Under the pieces are notes generated by a model. That model searched no databases. It was not told the origin of the DNA and saw only the letters and a list, made by a program, of their open reading frames with translations. A stretch of DNA of 64,000 nt from NCBI RefSeq assembly GCF_021083305.1, contig NZ_JAJFAY010000001.1:186001-250000 (forward strand). Direction: 5' to 3'. This DNA comes from Haladaptatus sp. DYF46 (GTDB lineage Archaea > Halobacteriota > Halobacteria > Halobacteriales > Haladaptataceae). Both the position numbers and the translations under genes were made by a program. Within the stretch, counting starts at the first letter, position 1. The number at the start of each line of letters is the position of its first letter. This document shows positions 16,213-24,193 of this stretch, in pieces.

Positions 16213-18027
16213 TCAGATCGACCGATGGACGTTGAACGGAAGCCCATCGACGCCATCGCGATGGAAGGCTTCGATGACTTCGTTCACCTCGTGGTAGCCG
16301 AGGATGTTCTCTTCTATCATCCGCTCCATGATCCGTGCCCGGAAATCGAGATCTTGGTAGATGTCGCGGGTGTTCTTGTAGCCGAGGAGCGTCGCTATCT
16401 GTTCTTCCAATACGTAGGAGTTGTTCATCCCTTGGAAGACGATCTCGTCCTCGACCGGGTCCCAGTAGAACGCCTGGCGCGTGACCACACCGCCCATGTC
16501 CTTGGAATATCCCTCGATTTCCTGCACGCTCGTCACGCGGCGCAGGACTGTATCCCCCTGTTTGACCCGGTTCTGGAACAGCGCAACGTCGGCGTTGTCC
16601 ATGAACGTCTCGGGGACGTTGATGGGGTCGCCGGTAAACCGCTGAATCATCGAAACGATGTCGCTGGCGTGGAAGGTGAGCATCACCGGGTGACCGGTCT
16701 GTGCGGCCTGAAACGCCATTCGACCTTCCGCACCACGAACCTCCCCGACGATGATGTAGTCGGGGCGTGAACGTAGCGCGGCGGCGACGAGGTCGAACAT
16801 GTCCACGTCGGCGCTGGCTTCGCTCTTTCCCTCACGCGTGAGGAGCTGTTGCCACGTGTTGTGCGGTGGCAGCACCTCGGCGGTGTCCTCGGCCGTGTAA
16901 ATCTTGCTGTCCCGAGGGATGAACGACAGGATACAGTTGAGGGTCGTCGTTTTTCCCGACGCCGTCTCGCCGACGACGAACACCGTCTGTTCGTTCTCCA
17001 GACAGAGCCAGAGATACGCGGCGAGTTGCGGCGACAGCGTTCCCCAGTTCGTGATTTGTGCGACCGAGAGGGGCGTCCCTTCGCTTTGACGGATGGTGAG
17101 GCTCGGCCCCTTGATACTCACGTCGTCGCTGTAGATGATGTTGATACGCGACCCGTCGGGAAGCGTCGAGTCGACGATGGGATCGGAGTCGGAAACGGGA
17201 TCCCCGATCCGCTCGCCCATGTTGCGAAGCCAGTTGTCGAACCGGTCGTTCGTCTCGAAGTCCACGGTGGTACCGAGCATTCCGTACGTTCCGTGGTCCA
17301 CGTACGTCTCGTGGGGGCCGATGACGTGAATGTCCTCGTTCGCGGGGTCGCGCATGATCGGTTCCAACGGACCGAACCCGACGATGTCCCGGTTCAACCG
17401 ATACCGGATGTTCTCGTAGGTCTGATCCGATACCTGGTACTTCCCGACGCCAGTGACGCCCATGAGCTCCTCTACGACGTCGTTCTCCCGGAGAAGTTGG
17501 ATTCCAGTCTTCACGTCCCCGTAGGAGATGCTACTGACCCGTCGTGCGAGCTCCTGTGGGGAGGCGTTTTGAATGCGCTTTTGGAGCGTTTTTGGCGAGA
17601 AATTGCCGATTCGAGCCGAGATACTCCCGTTTCCTTCGCCGATTCGAACCGTATCCTGCAACAGTTCCTCGATTCTGTCGTCGTACTCCGACTCGCTTTC
17701 CGGCGCGGGCTTGGTGACGCTCTTTTCGAGAATCTTGCTACGGACGTTCCAGAACAACTCCTGTTCCGTGTCACTCAGGTCCGGTTCGATGGCGTAGTAT
17801 TTCGTATCCCGACCGATATCGCCGTAGATGTGGCAGTAGATAGGACCGCCCGCCGGGTAGATGACGTTCGGCTTGGCCGCTTCCCACTCACCGGACGGTT
17901 CGTCGATGAGTTTTGGGAACTCACCCGTAAACTGCTTGAATCGCTTCAAGTAGTCCCGAAGGTGAGGGCGGCGCATCGCAACCTCTCGAAGTTCGCCTTC
18001 GATTTGGGTGGTCCCGTGTTCGGTCAT
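16213..18027 (-). CDS. arlI: Archaellum motor ATPase ArlI (FlaI)
   Basis: 604 residues of the secretion ATPase (GspE/VirB11) superfamily. Walker A is seen as VVGETASGKTTTLN, and the Walker B region as YIIVGEVRGAE. An acidic N-terminal domain of about 200 residues precedes the core. ArlI powers both assembly and rotation of the archaellum at the cytoplasmic face of ArlJ. The gene starts two bases after the arlH stop, consistent with one polycistronic mRNA. Confidence 0.97.
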   Translation of the reverse strand: MTEHGTTQIEGELREVAMRRPHLRDYLKRFKQFTGEFPKLIDEPSGEWEAAKPNVIYPAGGPIYCHIYGDIGRDTKYYAIEPDLSDTEQELFWNVRSKILEKSVTKPAPESESEYDDRIEELLQDTVRIGEGNGSISARIGNFSPKTLQKRIQNASPQELARRVSSISYGDVKTGIQLLRENDVVEELMGVTGVGKYQVSDQTYENIRYRLNRDIVGFGPLEPIMRDPANEDIHVIGPHETYVDHGTYGMLGTTVDFETNDRFDNWLRNMGERIGDPVSDSDPIVDSTLPDGSRINIIYSDDVSIKGPSLTIRQSEGTPLSVAQITNWGTLSPQLAAYLWLCLENEQTVFVVGETASGKTTTLNCILSFIPRDSKIYTAEDTAEVLPPHNTWQQLLTREGKSEASADVDMFDLVAAALRSRPDYIIVGEVRGAEGRMAFQAAQTGHPVMLTFHASDIVSMIQRFTGDPINVPETFMDNADVALFQNRVKQGDTVLRRVTSVQEIEGYSKDMGGVVTRQAFYWDPVEDEIVFQGMNNSYVLEEQIATLLGYKNTRDIYQDLDFRARIMERMIEENILGYHEVNEVIEAFHRDGVDGLPFNVHRSI

Positions 18028-18029
18028 TT

Positions 18030-18800
18030 TTAGGCGACGCTACGGCTCTCGATAACGATACCAGCGTCGGCACGAACCGAGTATCCGATGCTGTCTCCCA
18101 CTTGTTCGCCCATTCCGGCGAACCGCTTGACCGAAATGTTCCGACGAACGTCGTTTCCGACCTCGACCATCTGCAGTTCCATGAACACGTCCGCAATGGC
18201 GCGGAAGGGGCCGATTGCGTCCTCGTCCACCGTCGACGGGTCGACGGTCAGTACGACGACCTTCCCTTGCGTCACGAGGTCGCGGAAGAACGAGATGATT
18301 TCGAGCGCCGCCTGTCGCTCCTCGTTCTGTCGGACCAGCGCCTCGAAGGTCGGATCGTTGCGGAGAATTGCATCGAAAGTGTCGATGATAACGACGTCGG
18401 CTTCCCACATCGCTTCCGCCTTCATCAGCCTGTTGAGTAGCTCCTTTCGCTGACCGTCCTTCTCGTCGCTGTCCGTCGGTGCGGTGAGTTGATGCGTACC
18501 GGTGTCCACGTCGGCGTGCAAGAACAGCAACCGTTCGTTAAGGAGGTGCTCTTCGATGCCGTAGGAAAGCGAGTGCATCTGGTCGATGAACCCACGAATC
18601 GTTAGCTCCGTGGAGAGGAGCGTCACGCTGTGGTCCGTTTCACATAACCCGTAGCTGAATCGCTGGCTCATGGCGCTCTTTCCGGCACCGTAGTCGCCCT
18701 CGATGAGGACGATAGAACCGCGTGGGATTCCACCTCCGAGTTCGTTGTTCAGTCTGTCGTGGTCTTGCAAGCCGAGCGAGTAGAGATTATTCGAACTCAT
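18030..18800 (-). CDS. arlH: Archaellum regulatory ATPase-like protein ArlH (FlaH)
   Basis: 256 residues, RecA/KaiC-like. Walker A is [13 protein letters not shown] near residue 34 and a Walker B-like [10 protein letters not shown] follows near residue 135. ArlH binds ATP and forms a ring with ArlI at the motor base. Its start overlaps the end of arlG by four bases. Confidence 0.96.
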   Translation of the reverse strand: MSSNNLYSLGLQDHDRLNNELGGGIPRGSIVLIEGDYGAGKSAMSQRFSYGLCETDHSVTLLSTELTIRGFIDQMHSLSYGIEEHLLNERLLFLHADVDTGTHQLTAPTDSDEKDGQRKELLNRLMKAEAMWEADVVIIDTFDAILRNDPTFEALVRQNEERQAALEIISFFRDLVTQGKVVVLTVDPSTVDEDAIGPFRAIADVFMELQMVEVGNDVRRNISVKRFAGMGEQVGDSIGYSVRADAGIVIESRSVA

Positions 18801-19255
18801 GTTCTAAACTCCAATACTTCGGAATCACCGTTGACGATCATCTTCACGCGATGGTCCTCTCCGGGTGGCATCGGTGTATCATTTTCGATTGTAACTCTCA
18901 GTACGTTTCCGACGTCCCAGTAGTCCCCGTCTACGACTTCTACTGATACGTTCGACTGATATTTTCCGTCCAGCAGTATATCAATTTGGTCACTTGAGCC
19001 CTTTAAATTCTCCGCCCCTGTATTCTTCACGAGAATGGTAATATTATTGTCATCGCTGGAATTATAAACGGCACCGCTTGCGGGGTCGCTGATTATTTCG
19101 ATATCCGTCCGCACGTCGTGACTCACGTCGTAGCTTCTGTCACCCAAGGCACCCGACAATCGCTGAATACCCGTCGTAAACGTCCCGGCGACGCTCGCCG
19201 CGATGATGAGGCTTGCGATGAACAGGATGAGATGGGATGTGGAGACACTCGCCAC
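18797..19255 (-). CDS. arlG: Archaellum stator protein ArlG (FlaG)
   Basis: 152 residues: one N-terminal hydrophobic segment ([16 protein letters not shown]) and a beta-rich outer domain. ArlG and ArlF form a stator complex that anchors the motor to the S-layer in other archaea. It starts directly at the end of arlF with no gap. Confidence 0.9.
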   Translation of the reverse strand: MASVSTSHLILFIASLIIAASVAGTFTTGIQRLSGALGDRSYDVSHDVRTDIEIISDPASGAVYNSSDDNNITILVKNTGAENLKGSSDQIDILLDGKYQSNVSVEVVDGDYWDVGNVLRVTIENDTPMPPGEDHRVKMIVNGDSEVLEFRT

Positions 19256-19687
19256 TCAGACCGCCTCCGTATCGGCGAGTCCGGGTCCGGTAATGACTTT
19301 CACTCTCGTCGGATCCGCCGAAACGTTGATTCGATAGTGAAGGGACTCACCGGGAAACCACAATTCGGTATCGGTGACACCGTTTACGTCGCGTGCGACG
19401 ATGGCTGTCGAGTCGGGATAGACGCCATCGACCAACACGTCAGTGTCGTCGACATCCAGCGTAGTAGAACCGGTATTGTTCACGGTTATATTCAGATATC
19501 CTGTTGAATAGTTCACTGTTGTGATATTCAGTGCGGTGTTTTGTTGGTCGAGTACGTTCTCCGAGTGTTCGACTCTGGCGTCGTTGACGCGTTCGAACCC
19601 GTTGTACGCCGCCGAGTAGATCATTCCGAAACTGATGAACATCGCTAGGAAGATGATGGCTGTGGAACCACTAACGCTGAATCCCAT
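19256..19687 (-). CDS. arlF: Archaellum stator protein ArlF (FlaF)
   Basis: 143 residues starting MGFSVSGSTAI, then a hydrophobic segment (IIFLAMFISFGMIYSAA) and an outer domain with several sequons. I chose the start at 19687 because it matches the family N-terminus; a longer frame to 19744 would overlap arlCE by 74 bases. The chosen start overlaps the arlCE stop by 17 bases. Confidence 0.9.
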   Translation of the reverse strand: MGFSVSGSTAIIFLAMFISFGMIYSAAYNGFERVNDARVEHSENVLDQQNTALNITTVNYSTGYLNITVNNTGSTTLDVDDTDVLVDGVYPDSTAIVARDVNGVTDTELWFPGESLHYRINVSADPTRVKVITGPGLADTEAV

Positions 19688-20966
19688 GGCCCTCTCCCCG
19701 TATTCCTGCACAGTGATCGACGACTTTCTGCTCGATTGCATCACCGGTGAGTTGGCTCATGAACGAGAGACTCCGAATGTGGTCGTCCACGCCGAGGGTC
19801 GCAGGGGTCGCATCGGTCTCGACGTCGGTCACATCCGCGATTCCTCGGATGAACGCGAGCAACTGCTCTTTGACGGGTTCGCTGATCCAGTCGATGTCCT
19901 CGTAGTAGGCGATGGTCCGCACGGCGTCTTCGGAACCGAACTCCTCGACGAGGAACTCCAACCACTCCATCACGACGAGGTCGACGATGTAGCCCGGAGG
20001 GAGGTCGTTCAAGTACGGTTTTTGCGTCCCGCTTCGCATCCCCATTGTCGTCTCCGCCGCTTGGGATTCGTCGGTCTGTGCCGGTTCCTCGAACTCGAAA
20101 TCGCCGGTCTCGGGGTCCTGTTCCTGCGTCGTCTCCAACGCCGTTTCCTCCTCCGGTTCCGGTTCCGGTTCGACGTCGAACTCGATTTCCGACTCCGCTT
20201 CGTCCGGTTCAGCGTCCCCTTCCGCCCAATCCGCTTCTCCGGACTCGTACTCCTCTTTGAGCTCTTGGAACGTCGAACCCCCCGCCTGTCCCTCGTCTTC
20301 CTCCGTCTCCATGTCGTCCATTTCCGTGTCGTCCATCCCCATCCCGTCTAGTTCTTCGTCCTCCTCCAGATCATCGAAGGAGTCATCGAAGAAGCTATCC
20401 GCGTCGGCATCGGCGACCTCGTCGTCCAAGTCGTCGTCCGACTCTTCCGCTTCCTCCTCGTCGAAGAGGCCAAACCCACCGGCTTCCTCCCCACCGAAGG
20501 CATCGCCGCCGAGCCCACCGTTTGGTACGTCGTCGACGAACGGATTGACGCCGCGCGTAACCATCTCGTAAATTTCGAGGAGTTTACGGACGTTCTCCTC
20601 TACGTCGTCTACTTTTTCGCTGATCTGCTCGTTTTCGCTGCGAACGGTGCTGACGGTCGAAGCGATGTCACCGACTTCGTTTTCGAGGTCTTGCAGGCGG
20701 TTTTCGAGTTCCTGTGTCGACCCGCCACCACCCATATCGCCGAAACCGTCGTCACCACCGCCCCAGTCGTCCACATCACCGTCCATGCCGTCGTCCAAGT
20801 CGTCGAAGTCGTCACCGCCGATGTCATCGTCGAATAGGTCGTCACCGCCCGAATCCGACTCTGCACTCTCGTCGTCCTCCATGAAGTCCATGATTCCCAT
20901 GGCACCCATGGCAACCGACCCGCTCAGGAGCGGAGCGAGGTCGGGAGCAAGAGTTATAAGTTTCAT
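19671..20966 (-). CDS. arlCE: Fused archaellum cytoplasmic ring protein ArlCE/ArlD type (FlaCE/FlaD)
   Basis: 431 residues. A coiled-coil segment (QELENRLQDLENEVGDIAST) lies near residues 85-120. Long Asp/Glu-rich low-complexity stretches flank it. The conserved C-terminal ArlD/E domain contains LPPGYIVDLVVMEWLEFLV. In haloarchaea ArlC and ArlE are fused; the product forms the switch-side ring that receives CheY/CheF signals. The ATG at 20966 (MKLITLAPD) is preferred over an in-frame GTG twelve bases upstream. It heads the arlCE-F-G-H-I-J operon, and a TATC-N6-GATA site lies upstream at 21011-21024. Confidence 0.9.
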   Translation of the reverse strand: MKLITLAPDLAPLLSGSVAMGAMGIMDFMEDDESAESDSGGDDLFDDDIGGDDFDDLDDGMDGDVDDWGGGDDGFGDMGGGGSTQELENRLQDLENEVGDIASTVSTVRSENEQISEKVDDVEENVRKLLEIYEMVTRGVNPFVDDVPNGGLGGDAFGGEEAGGFGLFDEEEAEESDDDLDDEVADADADSFFDDSFDDLEEDEELDGMGMDDTEMDDMETEEDEGQAGGSTFQELKEEYESGEADWAEGDAEPDEAESEIEFDVEPEPEPEEETALETTQEQDPETGDFEFEEPAQTDESQAAETTMGMRSGTQKPYLNDLPPGYIVDLVVMEWLEFLVEEFGSEDAVRTIAYYEDIDWISEPVKEQLLAFIRGIADVTDVETDATPATLGVDDHIRSLSFMSQLTGDAIEQKVVDHCAGIRGEGHGIQR

Positions 20967-20991
20967 TATGAACACCACCGAACGTCACCAC

Positions 20992-20997
20992 ATTAAT
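20992..20997 (-). promoter_or_regulatory. TATA-like element of the arl operon
   Basis: ATTAAT is about 28 bases upstream of the arlCE ATG, with 13 bases to the operator-like site at 21011-21024. Confidence 0.45.
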
Positions 20998-21010
20998 CTT
21001 CTGCCTGAGT

Positions 21011-21024
21011 TATCACAATTGATA
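21011..21024. promoter_or_regulatory. Candidate motility operator TATC-N6-GATA, site 3
   Basis: TATCACAATTGATA keeps both half-sites exactly. It lies just upstream of the arl operon promoter, with nearly the same distance to the TATA element as at the archaellin gene. Confidence 0.65.
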
Positions 21025-21125
21025 CTATAGCAATATCGGGACAGTATACGGTGGCGGATATGAAAAGACCCACCTAATCGAGCACTACAGGGTGTTTATG
21101 GGTGTTCAAAATCACCACGATATAT

Positions 21126-21920
21126 CTATTTTTTCATATATATTCGGAGTCTTTTGTCCACCGGTACATATTCTTCTTTCAGCACCTCTGGAAGCGTCTC
21201 CGTCTTCCCGATGACGAGGTAGCCTCCGTCTCGAAGCGAGTTCGTGATGGTTCGAAGCATCGGGAGTTTGTGTTCGGCGTTGATGTAGATGAACAGGTTT
21301 CGGCAGGAAACGAAGTCGAAATCGGACTTCGAACGGCCATGAATGAGGTCGTGGCGCTCGAAATTCACGAGTCGTTTCCCTCGTTCCGAGACGCGAAACG
21401 TGTCCCCGTCCCGGTGGACGAACTCCTCGTAGCCGTCGAGAGGGTCGAGTTGGTCCGCGATGCTCGTCGTTCGCGTACTTCGATACACTCCCTGCCGCGC
21501 CTTCGCCAAGACTTCCCGGTCGATGTCCGTCGCCGTTATCCGGACGTTCGACGCGTCGATTTCCGGATCCGAAAGCGCGAGCAACGCCAACGAGTACGGT
21601 TCCCGTCCGTCGGAACACGCCGCGCTCCAGAGTTTCACGCGACGCCGATCGTCGGAAAGCGAACGCAGGACGTCGCACAGTTCGTCCCAAACGTCCGGGT
21701 TCCGGAAAAAGCTCGTCACGTTGACCGAGAGGGCATCGAGGAGTGCATCCCGCTCGTCCGGGTCCTCGTCGAGCCGTTTTTGATAGCGACCGTACCCCTC
21801 GATGCCGGTTCGACGCATCCGCGAGGAGATTCGTCTGTCGAGATACGAGGTGTCATAATGGCTCGTCACAAAGCCGAGTTCGGATTCGACGAACGAGAGA
21901 AGCCGTTCGAAGGAGCTCAA
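21126..21920 (-). CDS. cheR: Chemotaxis methyltransferase CheR
   Basis: 264 residues. An N-terminal helical domain (YLDRRISSRMRRTGI) is followed by the SAM-binding domain (LWSAACSDGREPYSLALL). CheR methylates glutamates of transducers. The open frame extends far upstream through cheD, but the family begins at SSFERLLSFVESE. The best start is a TTG at 21918-21920 that overlaps the cheD stop codon (TTGA), a form of translational coupling. It is the last gene of the che operon. Confidence 0.92.
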   Translation of the reverse strand: MSSFERLLSFVESELGFVTSHYDTSYLDRRISSRMRRTGIEGYGRYQKRLDEDPDERDALLDALSVNVTSFFRNPDVWDELCDVLRSLSDDRRRVKLWSAACSDGREPYSLALLALSDPEIDASNVRITATDIDREVLAKARQGVYRSTRTTSIADQLDPLDGYEEFVHRDGDTFRVSERGKRLVNFERHDLIHGRSKSDFDFVSCRNLFIYINAEHKLPMLRTITNSLRDGGYLVIGKTETLPEVLKEEYVPVDKRLRIYMKK

Positions 21921-22429
21921 ATCCGGTTCACCCCGTGGTGGGCGCTCTTCACGACGAGCACGGCGCTCCCCGTGTCGAGTTCGAGCGAGCGCCCGTAGTC
22001 CCCGCCGGTATCCTCGCTGACTATCGGAATTCCTTTCTCGGCCAGCGATTTCTTGCTCTCCTCGACGTTTCGCAGCCCGACGTCGCTTCCGATACCGGAC
22101 AGTTCGAGCATGTTGCTTCCACCTGCGATCTTCGCTTCGATCCCTTCCTCGTTCGCTCCCGCCCGTAGCATCTCCGAAAGCATTCCGTCGATAGCCGTAT
22201 CGACGAACTTGGCCGCGTCGCCGTCGTCCGACCCGGACGCGGACGGGAGCATGGCATGTGCGAGCCCGGCGATTCCACTTTCCGTTTCCGACAGGGCGAT
22301 TCCGAGACAGGAGCCGAGCCCGGTCGTCGTCAGTTTCGTCTCGGTTTTCGCCACGGCGTAGTCCGCTACGCCGACTTTTATCGGTCCGTTCCTCCCCACC
22401 GGTTTCGATTCGCTTCGATACACCTTCAT
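21917..22429 (-). CDS. cheD: Chemoreceptor glutamine deamidase CheD
   Basis: 170 residues. The catalytic Cys41 is in TTTGLGSCLGIAL and His58 in AGLAHAMLP, the usual pair. CheD deamidates transducer glutamines and binds CheC; in haloarchaea it also contacts CheF. The gene overlaps the upstream double-CheC gene by four bases (ATGA). Confidence 0.95.
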   Translation of the reverse strand: MKVYRSESKPVGRNGPIKVGVADYAVAKTETKLTTTGLGSCLGIALSETESGIAGLAHAMLPSASGSDDGDAAKFVDTAIDGMLSEMLRAGANEEGIEAKIAGGSNMLELSGIGSDVGLRNVEESKKSLAEKGIPIVSEDTGGDYGRSLELDTGSAVLVVKSAHHGVNRI

Positions 22430-23595
22430 AATCGTCCTGCGTTCGTTTTCCGTTCCGACTCCGCATCCGTATCGAGCGACGCGAGAACCTCTCGAAGTTC
22501 GGATGCCTCCGGGAGTACGTAGAGCGAGCAGTCGAACGACTCGTCCGCCGCACGGATGGTCGTATCCGAGACGAACGCGAACTCCTGTCTCCGACCGAGT
22601 TGGGCGACCAACGGGTCGGCGATCGCGCCACCCATGTCGTGTGCGAACGTCGGCGGCGAGATCTCGATCGTGGTCCGAAGCGCGTTCGCCCAGCCGTCGA
22701 TGAAACTGCTCGCCATGATGTTTCCAAGTTCCTGAATGGCGTTCTGCTCCGACTCGCTCAATTCGCCGTCGGTGGCGTTCCCGTCGCCGGGAAGCAAGGC
22801 CCTCGAAACGTCGCGTGCCGACGGTTCATCGAACAGGATCAAGACGAACCCGCCCGGTTCGGTTTCGAGTGCGATAACGACGCCAGCATACATCGTTTCA
22901 CCCAACGCCTCCGGTAGCCCTACCACGGGAACGAAGCTGACGTGGGTGATGTCCACTGCCGTCTCGATGCCGGTCATCGCACTGACGTTTTCGGCGACGG
23001 TGGCTGCACCACCCCGCGTCATCTCGTCGAAACGCGAGAGGTTTTCGACGGGAACGGCTTCCCCGTCGTCCGAGAGGAGACCTTCGTACTCGCCGATATC
23101 GGGCGAGAGATGGACGCTGAACGAGATGGACTCGTCCACGGCGCTGATGGAACTCGCAAAGACGAACGTCTCATCCGCGTTGTCGAGGAGCAGCGTCGGG
23201 TCGCCGTCCACGTATGTCGGGGGTGAGATGTCTATCGTGGTTCCGAGGTAATCCGCCCAGCCATCGACGAACCCGCCGGCCATCACGTTCCCGAGTTCTT
23301 TGACGATGCTCTCGTCCATGCCCTTCATCCCCGGTGCGAGGATGCCTCGTACCCGTTCGACGGCTTCCGCGGGGAACGTAAATGCCGTTCGCCCGCGCAA
23401 CCCCCCGTCCAGTTCGATGACGACGCCGACACATTGTCGGTATCCGACCGGCGTCGTATCGGAGCGAACGTCGGTTCGCGTCACGTCCACGAACGTCTCG
23501 ATGTCGGTCATCGCGGACAGATGTGATGCCGCACGCTCCGCCCCCTCGTGTGCCATTCTGTTTGCCGCTTCGAGCTTTCGAATATCTACGTTCAT
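22426..23595 (-). CDS. cheC: Tandem-domain CheC protein (CheY phosphatase family)
   Basis: 389 residues with two complete CheC-like repeats, about 1-185 and 190-370. Each keeps the phosphatase-type signature: ELGNVMAGGFVDGWADYLGTTIDISPPTY in the first repeat (quoted here only as landmark, key residues E and N) and ELGNIMASSFIDGWANALRTTI in the second. The family dephosphorylates CheY-P or binds CheD. A fused double form next to a single-domain cheC suggests a stable pseudo-dimer. Start is one base after the end of the single-domain cheC. Confidence 0.92.
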   Translation of the reverse strand: MNVDIRKLEAANRMAHEGAERAASHLSAMTDIETFVDVTRTDVRSDTTPVGYRQCVGVVIELDGGLRGRTAFTFPAEAVERVRGILAPGMKGMDESIVKELGNVMAGGFVDGWADYLGTTIDISPPTYVDGDPTLLLDNADETFVFASSISAVDESISFSVHLSPDIGEYEGLLSDDGEAVPVENLSRFDEMTRGGAATVAENVSAMTGIETAVDITHVSFVPVVGLPEALGETMYAGVVIALETEPGGFVLILFDEPSARDVSRALLPGDGNATDGELSESEQNAIQELGNIMASSFIDGWANALRTTIEISPPTFAHDMGGAIADPLVAQLGRRQEFAFVSDTTIRAADESFDCSLYVLPEASELREVLASLDTDAESERKTNAGRL

Positions 23596-23596
23596 C

Positions 23597-24193
23597 TCAG
23601 ACCTCGATCTTTCGCATCATCCGAACCAGATCCTCCAGTTCGGGGAAGGTGTAGACCTTCACTTCGACGTCGGAGTCGGGAACGCGGACGTGCGAATCGA
23701 GTACCATCGCCACGTCGTCATCGCGATGTCCGACGAGCGACTCGACCGTCCGACTGGCCGGGCCGTACGTGAACTTCGGCGTCGAAAAGTCGATGGTAGT
23801 CTGGAGTACGTTCGCCCAGCCATCGATGAATCCGCTGGTCATGATGTTTCCGATCTCCTGAACGGCGGATTTCTCCATGTCGCTGAACCCCTTCTTCGCG
23901 GGCTCTCCCATTCCACCCATCATGCCGTGTGCAAGCTGTTTTGCGCTTCCGACCGAGAAGAGAAACAGGATGTATCCGTGGGGCTCTTCGACCAGTTCGA
24001 TGTGGATCCCGACCTGTTTCTCGTGGCCCATGTGGGCACGAACGTCGCGGATGTCGATGAAGTTCGTTTTCGTTATCTCCATCTCCGTTTGCATCCCCGT
24101 CATCTGGCTGAGATGGTTCGCTACCGTGCTCGCACCCTTTTTCGCCATCCTGTTGAACAGGCTCAACTTCCGAATGTCTATCTGTAAACTCAT
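23597..24193 (-). CDS. cheC: CheC family protein (single domain)
   Basis: 198 residues. One CheC signature is present (EIGNIMTSGFIDGWANVLQ), with the catalytic E and N conserved. Its start codon shares one base with the cheA stop. Alongside the double-domain paralogue it gives three CheC modules in this operon. Confidence 0.92.
   Translation of the reverse strand: MSLQIDIRKLSLFNRMAKKGASTVANHLSQMTGMQTEMEITKTNFIDIRDVRAHMGHEKQVGIHIELVEEPHGYILFLFSVGSAKQLAHGMMGGMGEPAKKGFSDMEKSAVQEIGNIMTSGFIDGWANVLQTTIDFSTPKFTYGPASRTVESLVGHRDDDVAMVLDSHVRVPDSDVEVKVYTFPELEDLVRMMRKIEV

Noticed and set aside
17816..17840. TATC-N6-GATG match inside arlI
   Set aside because: It is in the middle of a coding region with no promoter beside it; single near matches are expected by chance.
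21920..22727. Longer CheR reading frame of 533 codons
   Set aside because: The extra part overlaps cheD and part of cheC in another frame and is Arg-rich nonsense; family similarity starts at 21920.
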